Assembly: GCF_036946125.1 (NCBI RefSeq)
Contig: NZ_JAQIJT010000002.1
Coordinates: 2,354,001 to 2,418,000 of the forward strand
Direction: 5' to 3'
DNA: 64,000 bases
From: Sphingomonas adhaesiva
GTDB taxonomy: Bacteria > Pseudomonadota > Alphaproteobacteria > Sphingomonadales > Sphingomonadaceae
Shown here: positions 54,981 through 64,000 of the stretch, in pieces
Numbering within the stretch: position 1 is the stretch's first letter
Layout: each line of letters begins with the position of its first letter
Translations under genes and position numbers: made by a program
Notes under the pieces: model-generated
Database searches by the model: none
Seen by the model: the letters and a program-made list of their open reading frames with translations, nothing else
What the model was told of the DNA's origin: nothing

Positions 54981-55504
54981 ACGGGGACACCACCTTCGAG
55001 CCCGAGTTCCGCACGGTGCGGGCCCACACGTTCGGCGACGACATCGACACCGACATCATCATCCCGGCCCGGGTCCTGTCGCAACGCACGCCCGAGGTGC
55101 TGCGTGCCCATTGCATGGAGCCGCTCGCGCCCGACTTCGCCGATCGGGTGACCCCCGGCGACGTGCTCGTCGCCGGACGCAACTTCGGATGCGGCTCGTC
55201 CCGCGAGCACGCCGTGCTCGCGCTCCAGGCCTGCGAGCTGTCGTGCGTCGTCGCGCGGAGCTTCGCGCGCATCTTCTTCCGCAATTCCATCAATCGCGCC
55301 TTTCCGCTGCTCATCTGCCCGGAGGCGGTCGACGCCATCGCGGACGGGCAGGAGATCGGCATCGATCTCGACCGCGGCAGGATCGAGGTCGACGGCACCA
55401 TCTATCAGGCCCGCCCCCTGCCGGAGTTCCTGCAGGGCATCATCAGGGCGGGCGGGCTCGTCGAATACGTCCGCCGGACGCTGGCCGAGCGAGCGGCCGC
55501 CTAG
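54977..55504 (+). CDS. Aconitase-family hydratase, LeuD-like small subunit
   Basis: 175 residues from ATG 54977, coupled to the large subunit by an ATGA overlap. The swivelling domain motifs are FGDDIDTDIIIPARVLSQ, AGRNFGCGSSREHAVLALQ and FARIFFRNSINRAFPLLICP. It completes the active site of the LeuC-like subunit. Substrate specificity sits partly in the loop after the DIDTDIIIPAR motif, here VLSQRTPEVLRAHCME, which differs from the usual biosynthetic LeuD sequence as I recall it; this points to another substrate. Confidence 0.9.
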   Translation: MNGDTTFEPEFRTVRAHTFGDDIDTDIIIPARVLSQRTPEVLRAHCMEPLAPDFADRVTPGDVLVAGRNFGCGSSREHAVLALQACELSCVVARSFARIFFRNSINRAFPLLICPEAVDAIADGQEIGIDLDRGRIEVDGTIYQARPLPEFLQGIIRAGGLVEYVRRTLAERAAA

Positions 55505-55563
55505 CCATCAACGAAACGCGCCGATCGGAAAAAGTCCGACGGTGAATCCAGGAGAGGATCATC

Positions 55564-58431
55564 ATGACGAGCTTCATCGAAAAGGGTCCGGCCGCGCGAA
55601 AGTGGATCGCGGTCAGCGCGCTCGCCATGAGCGTCGCCCTCGCCACGCCGGCCGTCGCGCAGACGCAGCAGCCGCCGATCGGCGCGGCGACCCCCGATCC
55701 CGCCGCCGAGCCCGCCGGCGTGCCGCAGCCGGCCGCGCCCGTCGCGGAGACCGCGCAGGAGCAGGCGCCGGCCAACGCCGCCGACATCATCGTGACCGGA
55801 TCGCGCGTGAAGCGGAACGGCTACAAGGCGCCGACGCCGGAGACGGTCGTCAGCGCGCAGGACCTCGCCTCCAACGCGCCCGCCAACGTGGCCGACTTCG
55901 TCAACGACCTCCCGCAACTCGCGGGCTCCGCCACGCCGCGCGCGGCGACGACGACGGTGTCGAGTGGCACCGCCGGATCCAACTTCCTCAACCTGCGCGG
56001 CCTGGGCGCGAGCCGCACGCTCGTGCTCCTCGACGGTCGCCGGGTGGTGGGATCGAGCGTCGAGGGACTGGTCGACGCCAACACGCTCCCTTCCGCCCTG
56101 ATCTCGCGCGTCGACATCGTCACCGGCGGCGCGTCGGCCGCCTACGGCTCGGACGCGGTCGCGGGCGTCGTGAACTTCGTCCTGGACACCAGGTTCACCG
56201 GCGTGAAGCTGGAGGTGCAGAGCGGCATCAGCACCTACGGGGACGATCGCAAGAGCAAGGTCGAGGCGGCGGTGGGCAAGTCGTTCGCCGGCGGCCGCGG
56301 CCACATCATCGTGAGCGGCTCCTACACCGACACGGCCGGCGTCTCGCGCGCCGATTCCCGCCCGTGGTTCAACGGCGCCAAGATCATCGCCAATCCCGCC
56401 TTCGTGGCCGGCGGAACGCAGCCCCGCCTCATCCTCGCCGACAACGTCAACACCGCCAACGCCTCGTTCGGGGGCCTCATCACCTCCGGCGTGCTGGCGG
56501 GCACGCAGTTCGGCGAGGGCGGGTCCATCGGACGCCGCGTGTTCGGCACTCCCGCCGGGGCGATGTACACGATCGGCGGCGAACGACAGGACCTCGCCGC
56601 CTTCTACTCGCTCGAGGCCCCCGTCGAGCAGATCACCGCCTTCGGCCGCGTCAGCTTCGAGATCGCGACCGGCTTCGAGCTGTTCGGCGAGTTCAATTAC
56701 GGCCGGGGTCTCGCCAAGCCGCAGTCCGCCTACAATTGGGCGTTCGGCAACGTGCGCATCCAGCAGGACAACGCCTTCCTCGATCCCACCCTTCGCACCC
56801 GGCTCCTCGCGGCCGGTCAGACGTCGTTCCTGCTGGGCACGTTCAATCCCGATCTCGGCCGGTTCACGTCGCGCAACGAGCGCGAGCTCACCCGCTACGT
56901 CGGCGGACTCAAGGGCGATCTCGGCGGCGGATGGACCGTCGATGCCTATGGACAGTACGGCAAGACCGCTTTCGACACCTCCGTCTCCAACCTCCAGATC
57001 CGTTCGCGCTACGCGCTGGCCGTCGACGCGGTGCGCAACGCAGCGGGGCAGATCGTCTGCCGTTCGACGCTCACGAACCCCACCGACGGCTGCGTACCCT
57101 ACAACGTCTTCGGCAGCGGGGTGAACACGCCCGAGGCGATCGCCTACTCGGCCGGGACCGCCCGGCTGAAGCTGGATCTGGAGCAGACCGTCGGCGCGGT
57201 GACCGTGCAGGGCGAGCCGTTCTCGACCTGGGCGGGCCCCGTGTCGGTCGCCTTCGGCGGCGAATACCGCAAGGAGAAGGTGTCCGGCACGTCCGACGCC
57301 ATCTCCCAGGCCAACGACTTCTTCGCCGGCAACTACAAGCCCACGAACGGCTCCTACGATCTCGGGGAGGGGTTCGGCGAGGTGGTCGTGCCGATCGCGC
57401 GCGACCTGCCGTTCGCGCAGTCGGCCGACCTGAACGGCGCGGTGCGCTACACGCACTACAGCACGAGCGGCGGGGTCACGACCTGGAAGGTCGGCGCCAC
57501 CTACAATCCGGTCCGCGACATCCGGCTGCGCTTCACGCGGTCGCGCGACATCCGGGCGCCCAACCTGAACGACCTCTACCTGGGCGGCGTCCAGTCGATC
57601 GGACAGACCGTGATCGACCGGGGCGTATCCACGGGCAACATCGTCGCGACCACGATCGGCAACCAGGCGCTCGATCCGGAGCGCGCCGACACGCTCACCG
57701 CCGGCGTGGTCCTCGCCCCGACCTTCCTGCCCGGCTTCACCGTGTCGTTCGACTATTACGACATCAAGATCGCGGATGCGATCCTCACCCCCTCCACGCA
57801 GGCGGTCGTCAACTACTGCAACGCCGGCAACACCGCGGTATGCAACCTGATTACCAGGAACGCCGCCGGGGTCATCACCGCGATCACCCGCAGCCCGATC
57901 AACCTGGCCCGGGAGCGGTCGAAGGGGTTCGACATCGAGGCGAGCTACAACGGCGAGATCGCGCCCGACGCCCGCATCACGGTGCGGGCACTGGCCACGC
58001 ACGTGATCGAACGCTCGCTGAACGACGGCATTTCGGTCGACCAGCTCGGTGGCGAGAACAGCGTCAACCCGCCCGGCGGCAGCATCGCCGACTGGCGCGT
58101 GAACGGCTCCGTCGGCCTGGCGGTCGGACCCTATACCGCGGTGTTCACCGGGCGCTACACTTCGTCCGGGGTGTACGACAGGGCGTTCACCGCCGCCGAC
58201 CTCGCCGACAACCGGATCGGCGATGCGGTCTATTTCGATCTGGCGACGTCCATCAAGTTCAAGGGCGTCGGCGGAGGAGGCGAGTTCTTCTTCAACGTGG
58301 ACAATCTGTTCAACCGCGATCCCGTGATCGTCGCGCCCATCAACCAGCCGTTCTTCAACGCGCCGGTGAACGCGCTCCTCTACGACACGATCGGTCGGGA
58401 ATTCCGCGCGGGCGTTCGGGTGAAGTTCTGA
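55564..58431 (+). CDS. TonB-dependent receptor
   Basis: 955 residues, outer-membrane beta-barrel. A signal peptide (IAVSALAMSVALATPAVAQ) is followed by a Pro/Ala-rich spacer, a TonB-box-like DIIVTGSRVKR and the plug domain (NFLNLRGLGASRTLVLLDGR; SRVDIVTGGASAAYGSDAVA). About 22 strands follow with the C-terminal NVDNLFNRDPVIV and final aromatic-containing strand. The large oligo-type barrel without a siderophore synthesis locus suggests uptake of an organic substrate or peptide. It lies 59 nt after the LeuD-like gene and is probably the outer-membrane step for the same substrate; the adjacent convergent peptidase operon is an alternative partner. Confidence 0.92.
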   Translation: MTSFIEKGPAARKWIAVSALAMSVALATPAVAQTQQPPIGAATPDPAAEPAGVPQPAAPVAETAQEQAPANAADIIVTGSRVKRNGYKAPTPETVVSAQDLASNAPANVADFVNDLPQLAGSATPRAATTTVSSGTAGSNFLNLRGLGASRTLVLLDGRRVVGSSVEGLVDANTLPSALISRVDIVTGGASAAYGSDAVAGVVNFVLDTRFTGVKLEVQSGISTYGDDRKSKVEAAVGKSFAGGRGHIIVSGSYTDTAGVSRADSRPWFNGAKIIANPAFVAGGTQPRLILADNVNTANASFGGLITSGVLAGTQFGEGGSIGRRVFGTPAGAMYTIGGERQDLAAFYSLEAPVEQITAFGRVSFEIATGFELFGEFNYGRGLAKPQSAYNWAFGNVRIQQDNAFLDPTLRTRLLAAGQTSFLLGTFNPDLGRFTSRNERELTRYVGGLKGDLGGGWTVDAYGQYGKTAFDTSVSNLQIRSRYALAVDAVRNAAGQIVCRSTLTNPTDGCVPYNVFGSGVNTPEAIAYSAGTARLKLDLEQTVGAVTVQGEPFSTWAGPVSVAFGGEYRKEKVSGTSDAISQANDFFAGNYKPTNGSYDLGEGFGEVVVPIARDLPFAQSADLNGAVRYTHYSTSGGVTTWKVGATYNPVRDIRLRFTRSRDIRAPNLNDLYLGGVQSIGQTVIDRGVSTGNIVATTIGNQALDPERADTLTAGVVLAPTFLPGFTVSFDYYDIKIADAILTPSTQAVVNYCNAGNTAVCNLITRNAAGVITAITRSPINLARERSKGFDIEASYNGEIAPDARITVRALATHVIERSLNDGISVDQLGGENSVNPPGGSIADWRVNGSVGLAVGPYTAVFTGRYTSSGVYDRAFTAADLADNRIGDAVYFDLATSIKFKGVGGGGEFFFNVDNLFNRDPVIVAPINQPFFNAPVNALLYDTIGREFRAGVRVKF

Positions 58432-58462
58432 AGCGCGCGGCGCCCTCCGCGCCGCCTCACCG

Positions 58463-58483
58463 GGTCGGTCCCCTTGACCGACC
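58463..58483. terminator. Possible bidirectional terminator
   Basis: GGTCGGTC-CCCTT-GACCGACC, an 8-bp perfect stem with a 5-nt loop in the 58-nt gap between the convergent TonB receptor and M16 genes. No T-tract on either side, so intrinsic termination would be weak. Confidence 0.45.
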
Positions 58484-58489
58484 GCCCGC

Positions 58490-61264
58490 TTACCGCGGGG
58501 TCGTGACGGACGGCGCCGGGTTGCCGGTGATGCGCCATCCTGGGCCCAGCTGCGGCCGGATCGCGGCGGCATCGCCGATGACGATCCAGGTCAGCCACGT
58601 CGGGTCGATCGCGCGGCGCAGCGCCGCGACCACGTCGTCGCGGCGGAGCGCGGCGTAGCGCGCGGGCAGGGCGGCCTGGAAGTCGTCCGGCCGCCCGAGC
58701 GCGACGTTCGACCGCATCGCCGCGAGCACGCTGTCGCCGGTCGCGAAGGCGCCTGGCAGCCGCGCCTCGGCGGTGTGGATACGGCTGTCGAGTTCCTCCT
58801 GCGTCAGCGGGCGCTCGCCGACGAAGTCGGTCACCTCGCGCCGGATCGCGTCCATCGCCGCGCCGGTGCGATCGGTCTGGACCGCGGTGCGCAGCTGCCA
58901 CGTCATCCCGGCGTCGCGCCGGACGAAGGCGCCGCCCGCACCATAGGTCCAGCCATGGCGTTCGCGCAGGTCGAGGTTGATACGCCCGCGCGCGCCGCCG
59001 AGCGCATCGGCGCCGAGCTGGAGCGCGAACAGGTCGTCCTGCGCCTTCGCCGGTGCGGGAAACGCCGCCGCGATCAGCGTCTGGACGCTGCCGGGCGCGT
59101 CGATCAGCACCACCTGCGGCGCGGCCGGTGCGGGCGCGAGGGTCGCCTCGGGCTTGCGCCCCGCAGCGCCGGTCGCGCGCCAGTCGCCGAACGCCGCCTC
59201 CAGCGCAGCGCGCGCCTGTTCCAGCGACAGGTCGGAGACGACGAAGAGCATCGCCTTGTCGGGGCGGAACCAGGCGCGGTGAAGCGCCGCGAGTTCGTCC
59301 CCGGTCGTGCGCGCCAGCCGGTCGGGATCGATCGCTGCGGCATTGGCATAGGGCGAGCCCTCGCCCCACAAACGTCGCTCCAGCACGCGTCCCGCGACCG
59401 CATCGACCTCGTCGCGCTGCTGGCGGAAGCGCCCGGCGAGAAGCTGCCGCTGGCGCGCCACCGCCTCCGCGGCGAAGGCGGGGCGGCGGATCACGTCGGC
59501 GAACAGCGCCAGCGCCGGGGTCAGCGTCGCGGTGGGCACGTGCAGCGTCGCGCTCGTGCGGTCGTCGCCGGCATCGAACAGCCAGTTGATCCCGAGCATC
59601 TCGGTCTCGCGCGCGATGGCGTCGGCGCTGCGCGTCGCGGTGCCCTGTCGCAGCGTGGCGAGCAGCAGGTCCTGCGTCCCGCCCGCCCCCGGCGGGTCGA
59701 TCGCCGCCCCCGCGTCCAGCACCAGCGCGACCCGGGTGATCGGCGTGTCGGGGCGCTGCGCATGGACCACCATGATCCCGTTCGACAGCGTCGTGCGGCG
59801 CACCGCCGGAAAGCGGAACGGCGCGGGCGGGCCGATCGGCGGCAGCGCGAGGTGCGGGGTCGGCGCCACCGGCGCGGCCGGTGCGGGCGATGGCGCAGCG
59901 GTCGCGCCCGGGGCCTCGCGGTGCGCGGCGGCGGGGCCGGGCACGACCGTCACGGTCAGCGCGGGCCGCGTCAGCCAGCGTCGCGCAGCCTCGCGGATCG
60001 CGGCGGGGGTCAGCGCCGCGGCGGCGTCGAGCATCCGGCCGCCGTACAGCGGGTCGTCCGCGATCAGCACGCCCGCGGCGATGTCGCCGCCCAGCGCCGT
60101 GCTCGATTCGTGCGACAGGGTGCGCAGCCCACGCTCGCGCATCGTCACCCGCCGGATCTCCTCGCGGGTCGGCCCCTCCTTCAGGAACCGGGCCAGCACC
60201 GCGTCGAGCCGGGCGGCGACGCGCGCGGGCTCGACGCCGGGTGCGACCGTATAGGCGATGCGGAAGATGCCGGTCCGGTTCGATCCGCCCGAGGCGACGA
60301 AGACCGAACTCGCCAGCCGCTCGCGCCGCACCAGCGCCCCGTCGAGCCACGCGCCCGACAGCGTCCCCAGCGTCTTCGCCGCCATGTCGAGCGCGAGCCC
60401 GTCGGGCCGCCCGGCCCCCGGCACCGCCCAGTATCGCGTCACCTCGGTCGCGGTGACGGCATCGGCCAGCGTCATCGCGACCGGCGCGGGCAGCGTCGGC
60501 ACGGGAGCGGGCGGCGCGACCACCGGCGGGCCGGGGGAAAGCGCGCCGAAATGCCGCGAGACCAGCCGCTTCGCGGTCGCCAGGTCGATGTCCCCGACCA
60601 GCACCACCACCGCGTTGCGCGGGGTGTAGAAGCGGCGGTGCCAGTCGCGCACGTCGGCGACGGTCGCGGCGTTCAGCGTCGCCATCGACCCCAGCACGGT
60701 ATGGCCGCTCGGGTGACCGGGCGGGAAGAGCGTCGCGAGCACGCGCTCGTGGATCGCGCTGCCGGCCTGCGCATCGGTCAGGCGGCGCTCGTTCTGGACG
60801 ATGGCGCGATTGACGTCGAGCGCGGCGCGGTCGATCGCGCCCTCCAGATGCCCCATCCGGTCGGCCTCGAGGAACAGCACCCTCTCCAGCGCAGCGGTCG
60901 GCACCGTTTCGTAGAAGGTGGTATAGTCGGTGCCGGTCGTCGCATTGACGCCCGGATCGCCCAATTCGGTCAGTCGGGTCAGGTAATTGCCCGGCGCATT
61001 CTGCGACCCGTTGAACATCAGATGCTCGAACAGATGCGCGAACCCGGCGCGATCGGCGGGCTCGTGGGTCGATCCGACGCCGTAAGCGACCGTCACGCTG
61101 ACGACCGGCGCCGCCCGGTCCGTCACCACCACGACGCGCAACCCGTTGGAAAGCGTGAAGCGCTGCGCATCCTCCGGCGTCGCGGCATGGAGCGCGACCG
61201 GGAGCAGCAGCAGCGCCAGCACCAGCGCGGCGGCGCGGCGCAGGGTCGCGCCCCGGCCGCTCAC
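58490..61264 (-). CDS. M16-family zinc peptidase (fused two-domain form)
   Basis: 924 residues from GTG 61264, which overlaps the stop of the upstream gene. A signal peptide (AAALVLALLLLPVALHAAT) sends it to the periplasm. The inverse zinc motif is GFAHLFEHLMFNGS (His-x2-Glu-His), with the downstream Glu in AIVQNERRL. A second M16 half lacking the motif follows a Pro/Ala linker (TLSNGIMVVHAQRPDTPITR; HGWTYGAGGAFVRRDAGMTW). Such pitrilysin-like enzymes cut small peptides inside a closed chamber. Last gene of the operon with tldD/tldE-like genes. Confidence 0.93.
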   Translation of the reverse strand: MSGRGATLRRAAALVLALLLLPVALHAATPEDAQRFTLSNGLRVVVVTDRAAPVVSVTVAYGVGSTHEPADRAGFAHLFEHLMFNGSQNAPGNYLTRLTELGDPGVNATTGTDYTTFYETVPTAALERVLFLEADRMGHLEGAIDRAALDVNRAIVQNERRLTDAQAGSAIHERVLATLFPPGHPSGHTVLGSMATLNAATVADVRDWHRRFYTPRNAVVVLVGDIDLATAKRLVSRHFGALSPGPPVVAPPAPVPTLPAPVAMTLADAVTATEVTRYWAVPGAGRPDGLALDMAAKTLGTLSGAWLDGALVRRERLASSVFVASGGSNRTGIFRIAYTVAPGVEPARVAARLDAVLARFLKEGPTREEIRRVTMRERGLRTLSHESSTALGGDIAAGVLIADDPLYGGRMLDAAAALTPAAIREAARRWLTRPALTVTVVPGPAAAHREAPGATAAPSPAPAAPVAPTPHLALPPIGPPAPFRFPAVRRTTLSNGIMVVHAQRPDTPITRVALVLDAGAAIDPPGAGGTQDLLLATLRQGTATRSADAIARETEMLGINWLFDAGDDRTSATLHVPTATLTPALALFADVIRRPAFAAEAVARQRQLLAGRFRQQRDEVDAVAGRVLERRLWGEGSPYANAAAIDPDRLARTTGDELAALHRAWFRPDKAMLFVVSDLSLEQARAALEAAFGDWRATGAAGRKPEATLAPAPAAPQVVLIDAPGSVQTLIAAAFPAPAKAQDDLFALQLGADALGGARGRINLDLRERHGWTYGAGGAFVRRDAGMTWQLRTAVQTDRTGAAMDAIRREVTDFVGERPLTQEELDSRIHTAEARLPGAFATGDSVLAAMRSNVALGRPDDFQAALPARYAALRRDDVVAALRRAIDPTWLTWIVIGDAAAIRPQLGPGWRITGNPAPSVTTPR

Positions 61265-62061
61265 TGGTTCGCCAGCAGGGCGATGCAGCGCTGCGCCAGC
61301 GCCTTCACCCGCACCTGACCGTGGCGGTTGACCCACCTGAGGTTGCGCTCGAAGCCGTCGAACAGCGCCGGGTCGCGGTCGCGGAACAGCGCCGGATAAT
61401 CGGGATGCTCGCCGCGAGCGCGCCGCTCCTCCTGCGCCTGCCAGATCGTCTCCAGCGTGGCCTGCGCCCGCGCTTCCTGCTCGCGCGACCAGTGATCGGC
61501 GTACAGCTCCAGCCCGCGCCAGGCGCGGAAGGTGGAGGAGAGGACCGACCGCCCCTCGTCCGCGGGCCAGGCGGCTGCCTCCCACAGGGCGGCCACGGCG
61601 TCCTGCTGCGGATCGACGGCGGTGTCGGCGGCGGACAGGACGGCGTCACGCGCGGCTTTCCATTCGGCATCCGAACCGCCGCGACGGTGGAGGTCGATCA
61701 GCATCGCCGCGACGTCGCCGCGCCAGTATCGGGCCTCGGGCGCATCGAGCATATCGATCATCAGCGAATTGGCGACGTCGCGCGCGCGTGGTCCCGACGG
61801 GCGCGCCGCGACACAGCCGCGGACGAAGATGCGCGCCGCGTCCGGCGTGCGCATCGCCGCCGCGATGGCATCGATCATGTCGATCACGGTCCGGGTGAGA
61901 TCGAGAAAGCGGCGCAGGTCCGCCGCATCGTCGCCGGCGAGCGCGGTGGCGAGCGGGGCGGCCGGACGCTCGTCCTCCACCGACATGATGCGATCGATGC
62001 GCGCCAGCAACCGCGACCTCCTCGTCGCGGCGACCTCCGCCGTCGTCGTCGACGCCGTCAC
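61261..62061 (-). CDS. Hypothetical protein in the TldD/M16 operon
   Basis: 266 residues from GTG 62061; both its start and stop overlap the neighbouring genes by four bases. Largely helical and soluble, without a signal peptide. Segments such as [20 protein letters not shown] and [20 protein letters not shown] are distinctive, but I do not recognise a family. Strict coupling to thioredoxin upstream and the M16 peptidase downstream implies a role in the same process, perhaps an adaptor or a substrate-handling protein. The function is unknown. Confidence 0.72.
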
Positions 62062-62387
62062 AGCGCCTCCTCCACCATGCGCGCCAGGCGCAGGCGGGAC
62101 GCCATGCCCGCGACGCGCGCGACCTCGCGCCCGTCGCGGAACAGGATCAGCTGCGGGAGCGCGCGGACACCGTGCGCCTCGGCCAATGCGGGATGCGCCT
62201 CGGCATCGACCTTGGCGATGGTCGCGCGTCCGGCGACATCCTCCGCGAGGTCCTCCAGCACCGGCGCCAGCGCGCGGCACGGCGCGCACCATGGGGCCCA
62301 GAAATCGACCAGAACGACCCCCGCGTCCGGCGCCAGCACGCGGGCGGCAAAGGCCGCGTCGTCCAGCGCGATCGTTCCCATCGTCAT
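62058..62387 (-). CDS. Thioredoxin
   Basis: 109 residues from ATG 62387 (or 62381, better spaced from GGGAG). Thioredoxin fold with the active site [14 protein letters not shown] (Cys-Ala-Pro-Cys instead of Cys-Gly-Pro-Cys), [20 protein letters not shown] and [15 protein letters not shown] (the cis-Pro). No signal peptide, so cytosolic. The variant active site and its place inside a peptidase operon suggest a dedicated reductase for a partner or substrate with disulfides rather than the main cellular thioredoxin. Confidence 0.92.
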
Positions 62388-62395
62388 CACTCCCT

Positions 62396-63847
62396 TTACG
62401 CGCGCCCGCCGACCATCATCCGGTCGATCCTGACGGTCGGCTGGCCGACGCCGACGTCGAGCCATTGTCCTTCCTTGCCGCACGACGCCTCGCCGCTGTC
62501 GAGCGCGAGGTCGGACCCGATCATCCCGATGTGCCGCAGCGCCTCGTCGCCCGCGCCGATCAGCGTCGCGCCGTCGATCGGCGCGGTGACGCGACCGTTC
62601 TCGATCAGGAACGCCTGCGTCGTGCTGAAATTGAACCGCCCGCTGACGATATCGACCTGCCCGCCGCCGAACTCGACCGCGTAGATGCCGTGATCGACCG
62701 ACGCGAGGATGTCCGCGGGATCGTCGCGGCCCGCCGCCAGGAAGGTATTGGTCATCCGCGGCATCGGCAGATGGGCGTAGGACTGGCGCCGCCCGTTGCC
62801 GGTCGGCCGCGCGTTCATCAGCCCCGCGTTCAGCCGGTCCTGCATCAGCCCGACCAGCACGCCGTCCTCGATCAGGACGGTGCGGTCGGCGGGCGTGCCT
62901 TCGTCGTCGATGCCGACCGATCCGGCACGGCCGGAAAGGCCGCCGTCGTCGATCACCGTCACGCCGGGCGCGGCGATCCGTTCCCCCATGCGCCCGGTGA
63001 AGACCGAAATGCCCTTGCGGTGGTGGTCGCCCTCCAGCCCGTGGCCGACCGCCTCGTGGAACAGCACGCCGGGATAGCCGGGGGCAAGGACGACGGGCAT
63101 CGTGCCGGTGGGCGCCGGGTACGCGTCGAGGTTAACCGTCGCGATCTCGACCGCGCGGCGCACGGTGCGGCGCAGCGCTTCCTCGTCCAGCGCGGCGAGG
63201 TCGTGCCGGCCGCCGAGGCTCGCGCTGCCGCGCCCGCGCCGGTCGCCCGCCTGCGCTACCACGGTCAGCCCGACGCGCAGCAACGGGCGCACGTCGGCGT
63301 GCATCCGGCCGTCGAGCCCGATGACGAGAACGACCTGATCGGCGGCGGTCATGCCGGCATCGACCCGCTCGACCCGCGGATCGGCATCGCGCGCGAGCGC
63401 GTCGATACGTTCCAGTAGCGCGATCCACGCCGCCGCGTCGGGGGCGGAGACCGGGTCGACCACGGGGTACAGACCGTGGTGGCCGCCGACGCGCGCCACC
63501 GGCACCGCCGCGACCGGCGGTGCCGCATCGCCGTGGCGCATCATCGCGCGTACCGCCCGCGCGGTGTCGAGCAGCGCGGGTTCGCGCAGGTCGGCGCTGT
63601 GCGCGAAGGCGACCTCGCCGTGGCGCGCGGCGCGGATGCCGACGCCCTGCCGCATTTCGAACCCGCCGCCGACGACCCGCCCGTTCTCCAGCCGCCAGCG
63701 CCGCGTCTTCACCGCCTCGAAATAAATATCGGCCAGGTCCGCGCCGGTCGGCACCAGCGCGGCCATGGCGCGCCCGATCGCCGCCTCGTCGAGCCCGGCG
63801 GGGGAGAGGATCGCGGCTCCGGCGATCTCCATCGGGATGTCGATCAT
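62396..63847 (-). CDS. TldD-like metallopeptidase
   Basis: 483 residues from ATG 63847. TldD/PmbA family: [20 protein letters not shown] contains the His-Glu-x3-His zinc motif, and [37 protein letters not shown] and [20 protein letters not shown] are C-terminal signatures. TldD pairs with TldE (PmbA) to degrade unfolded or modified peptides, as in microcin B17 maturation and CcdA turnover. The start overlaps the stop of the tldE-like gene by four bases, so the two subunits are made together. Confidence 0.93.
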
Positions 63848-64000
63848 GCCGTGCCTCCCACGGTCATGCCGTCGATCAGGATCGATCCGCTGCGGATCGC
63901 GCCGTGGCGCTCGACGTCGTCGCCGACCGCGACGATCGCGTGCAGCATCCGCGCCAGGTCGCCGCCGACCGTGACATCGATCACCGGATGGTCGATCCGC
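63844..64000 (-). CDS. TldE/PmbA-like protein, C-terminal part
   Basis: Only the last 51 codons are in the window. They read RIDHPVIDVTVGGDLARMLH, then AIVAVGDDVERHGAIRSGSI and [11 protein letters not shown], the typical C-terminus of TldD/TldE family proteins. As the partner of the metallo-subunit TldD downstream, it is most likely the non-metal TldE (PmbA) subunit, but the missing upstream part is needed to tell TldE from a second TldD. Its stop overlaps the tldD start. Confidence 0.8.
   Translation of the reverse strand, partial: RIDHPVIDVTVGGDLARMLHAIVAVGDDVERHGAIRSGSILIDGMTVGGTA

Noticed and set aside
53694..55504. Leucine biosynthesis leuCD
   Set aside because: No leuA or leuB is nearby, and the neighbours are a transporter, a LysR regulator and a TonB receptor; called only as LeuC/LeuD-like hydratase.
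55501..58572. Minus-strand frame of about 1020 codons and a second plus-strand frame over the TonB receptor
   Set aside because: Both are shadows of the 955-residue receptor, which has a signal peptide, plug and barrel motifs.

Overview
The window looks like a chromosomal segment of a sphingomonad (Sphingomonas or close relative, Alphaproteobacteria). The DNA is very G+C rich. There are long TonB receptor, TldD and POT-type genes, and gene sets typical of the group. Many intergenic gaps carry palindromic repeats of the kind that litter sphingomonad genomes. This assignment is inference from gene content and composition, not from a marker gene.

Layout. 1-12 kb, mostly minus strand: the end of a polysaccharide flippase, a frameshifted serralysin-type protease with a small upstream partner, a SleB-like wall hydrolase, tgt with an EF-hand protein, a hybrid histidine kinase and an M61 peptidase. 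12-17 kb: an amino-sugar cluster with a GntR regulator and murQ on one strand, and nagB-type and nagA genes on the other. 17-29 kb: malate synthase G, then a LysR regulator and the tyrosine/homogentisate genes hppD, hmgA and maiA, followed by a Rieske protein, a D-lactate dehydrogenase, an Lrp-type regulator next to alanine dehydrogenase, and a nitronate monooxygenase. 29-41 kb: NnrU, a POT peptide transporter, a nitroreductase, the glutamate synthase genes and uppP. In the glutamate synthase operon a MntA/HepT (nucleotidyltransferase/HEPN) pair sits between gltD and gltB, and every junction is a 4-nt overlap.

A tRNA-Leu(CAG) gene at 41278 is the insertion site of a small integrative element of about 4.7 kb. 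Its ends are 21-bp direct copies of the tRNA 3' end at 41347 and 46034. It carries a tyrosine integrase, a small ORF, an IS3-family element, a decayed polymorphic-toxin nuclease gene and an apparently intact YezG-type immunity gene. The IS itself is broken by a short palindrome resembling the host's intergenic repeats.

Beyond the element, 46-58 kb is metabolic accessory DNA. It holds a fused indolepyruvate ferredoxin oxidoreductase, a Crp-type regulator, an RraA-like protein, a LysR regulator, an MFS transporter, an aconitase-family LeuC/LeuD-like hydratase pair and a TonB receptor. The end of the window, 58-64 kb, is a tightly overlapping minus-strand operon: tldE-like (partial), tldD-like, thioredoxin, an unknown protein and an M16 peptidase. 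It reads as a peptide-processing system.

The most unusual items are the toxin-antitoxin pair inside the glutamate synthase operon, the tRNA-Leu element with its dead toxin and retained immunity gene, and the TldD/TldE-thioredoxin-M16 operon.
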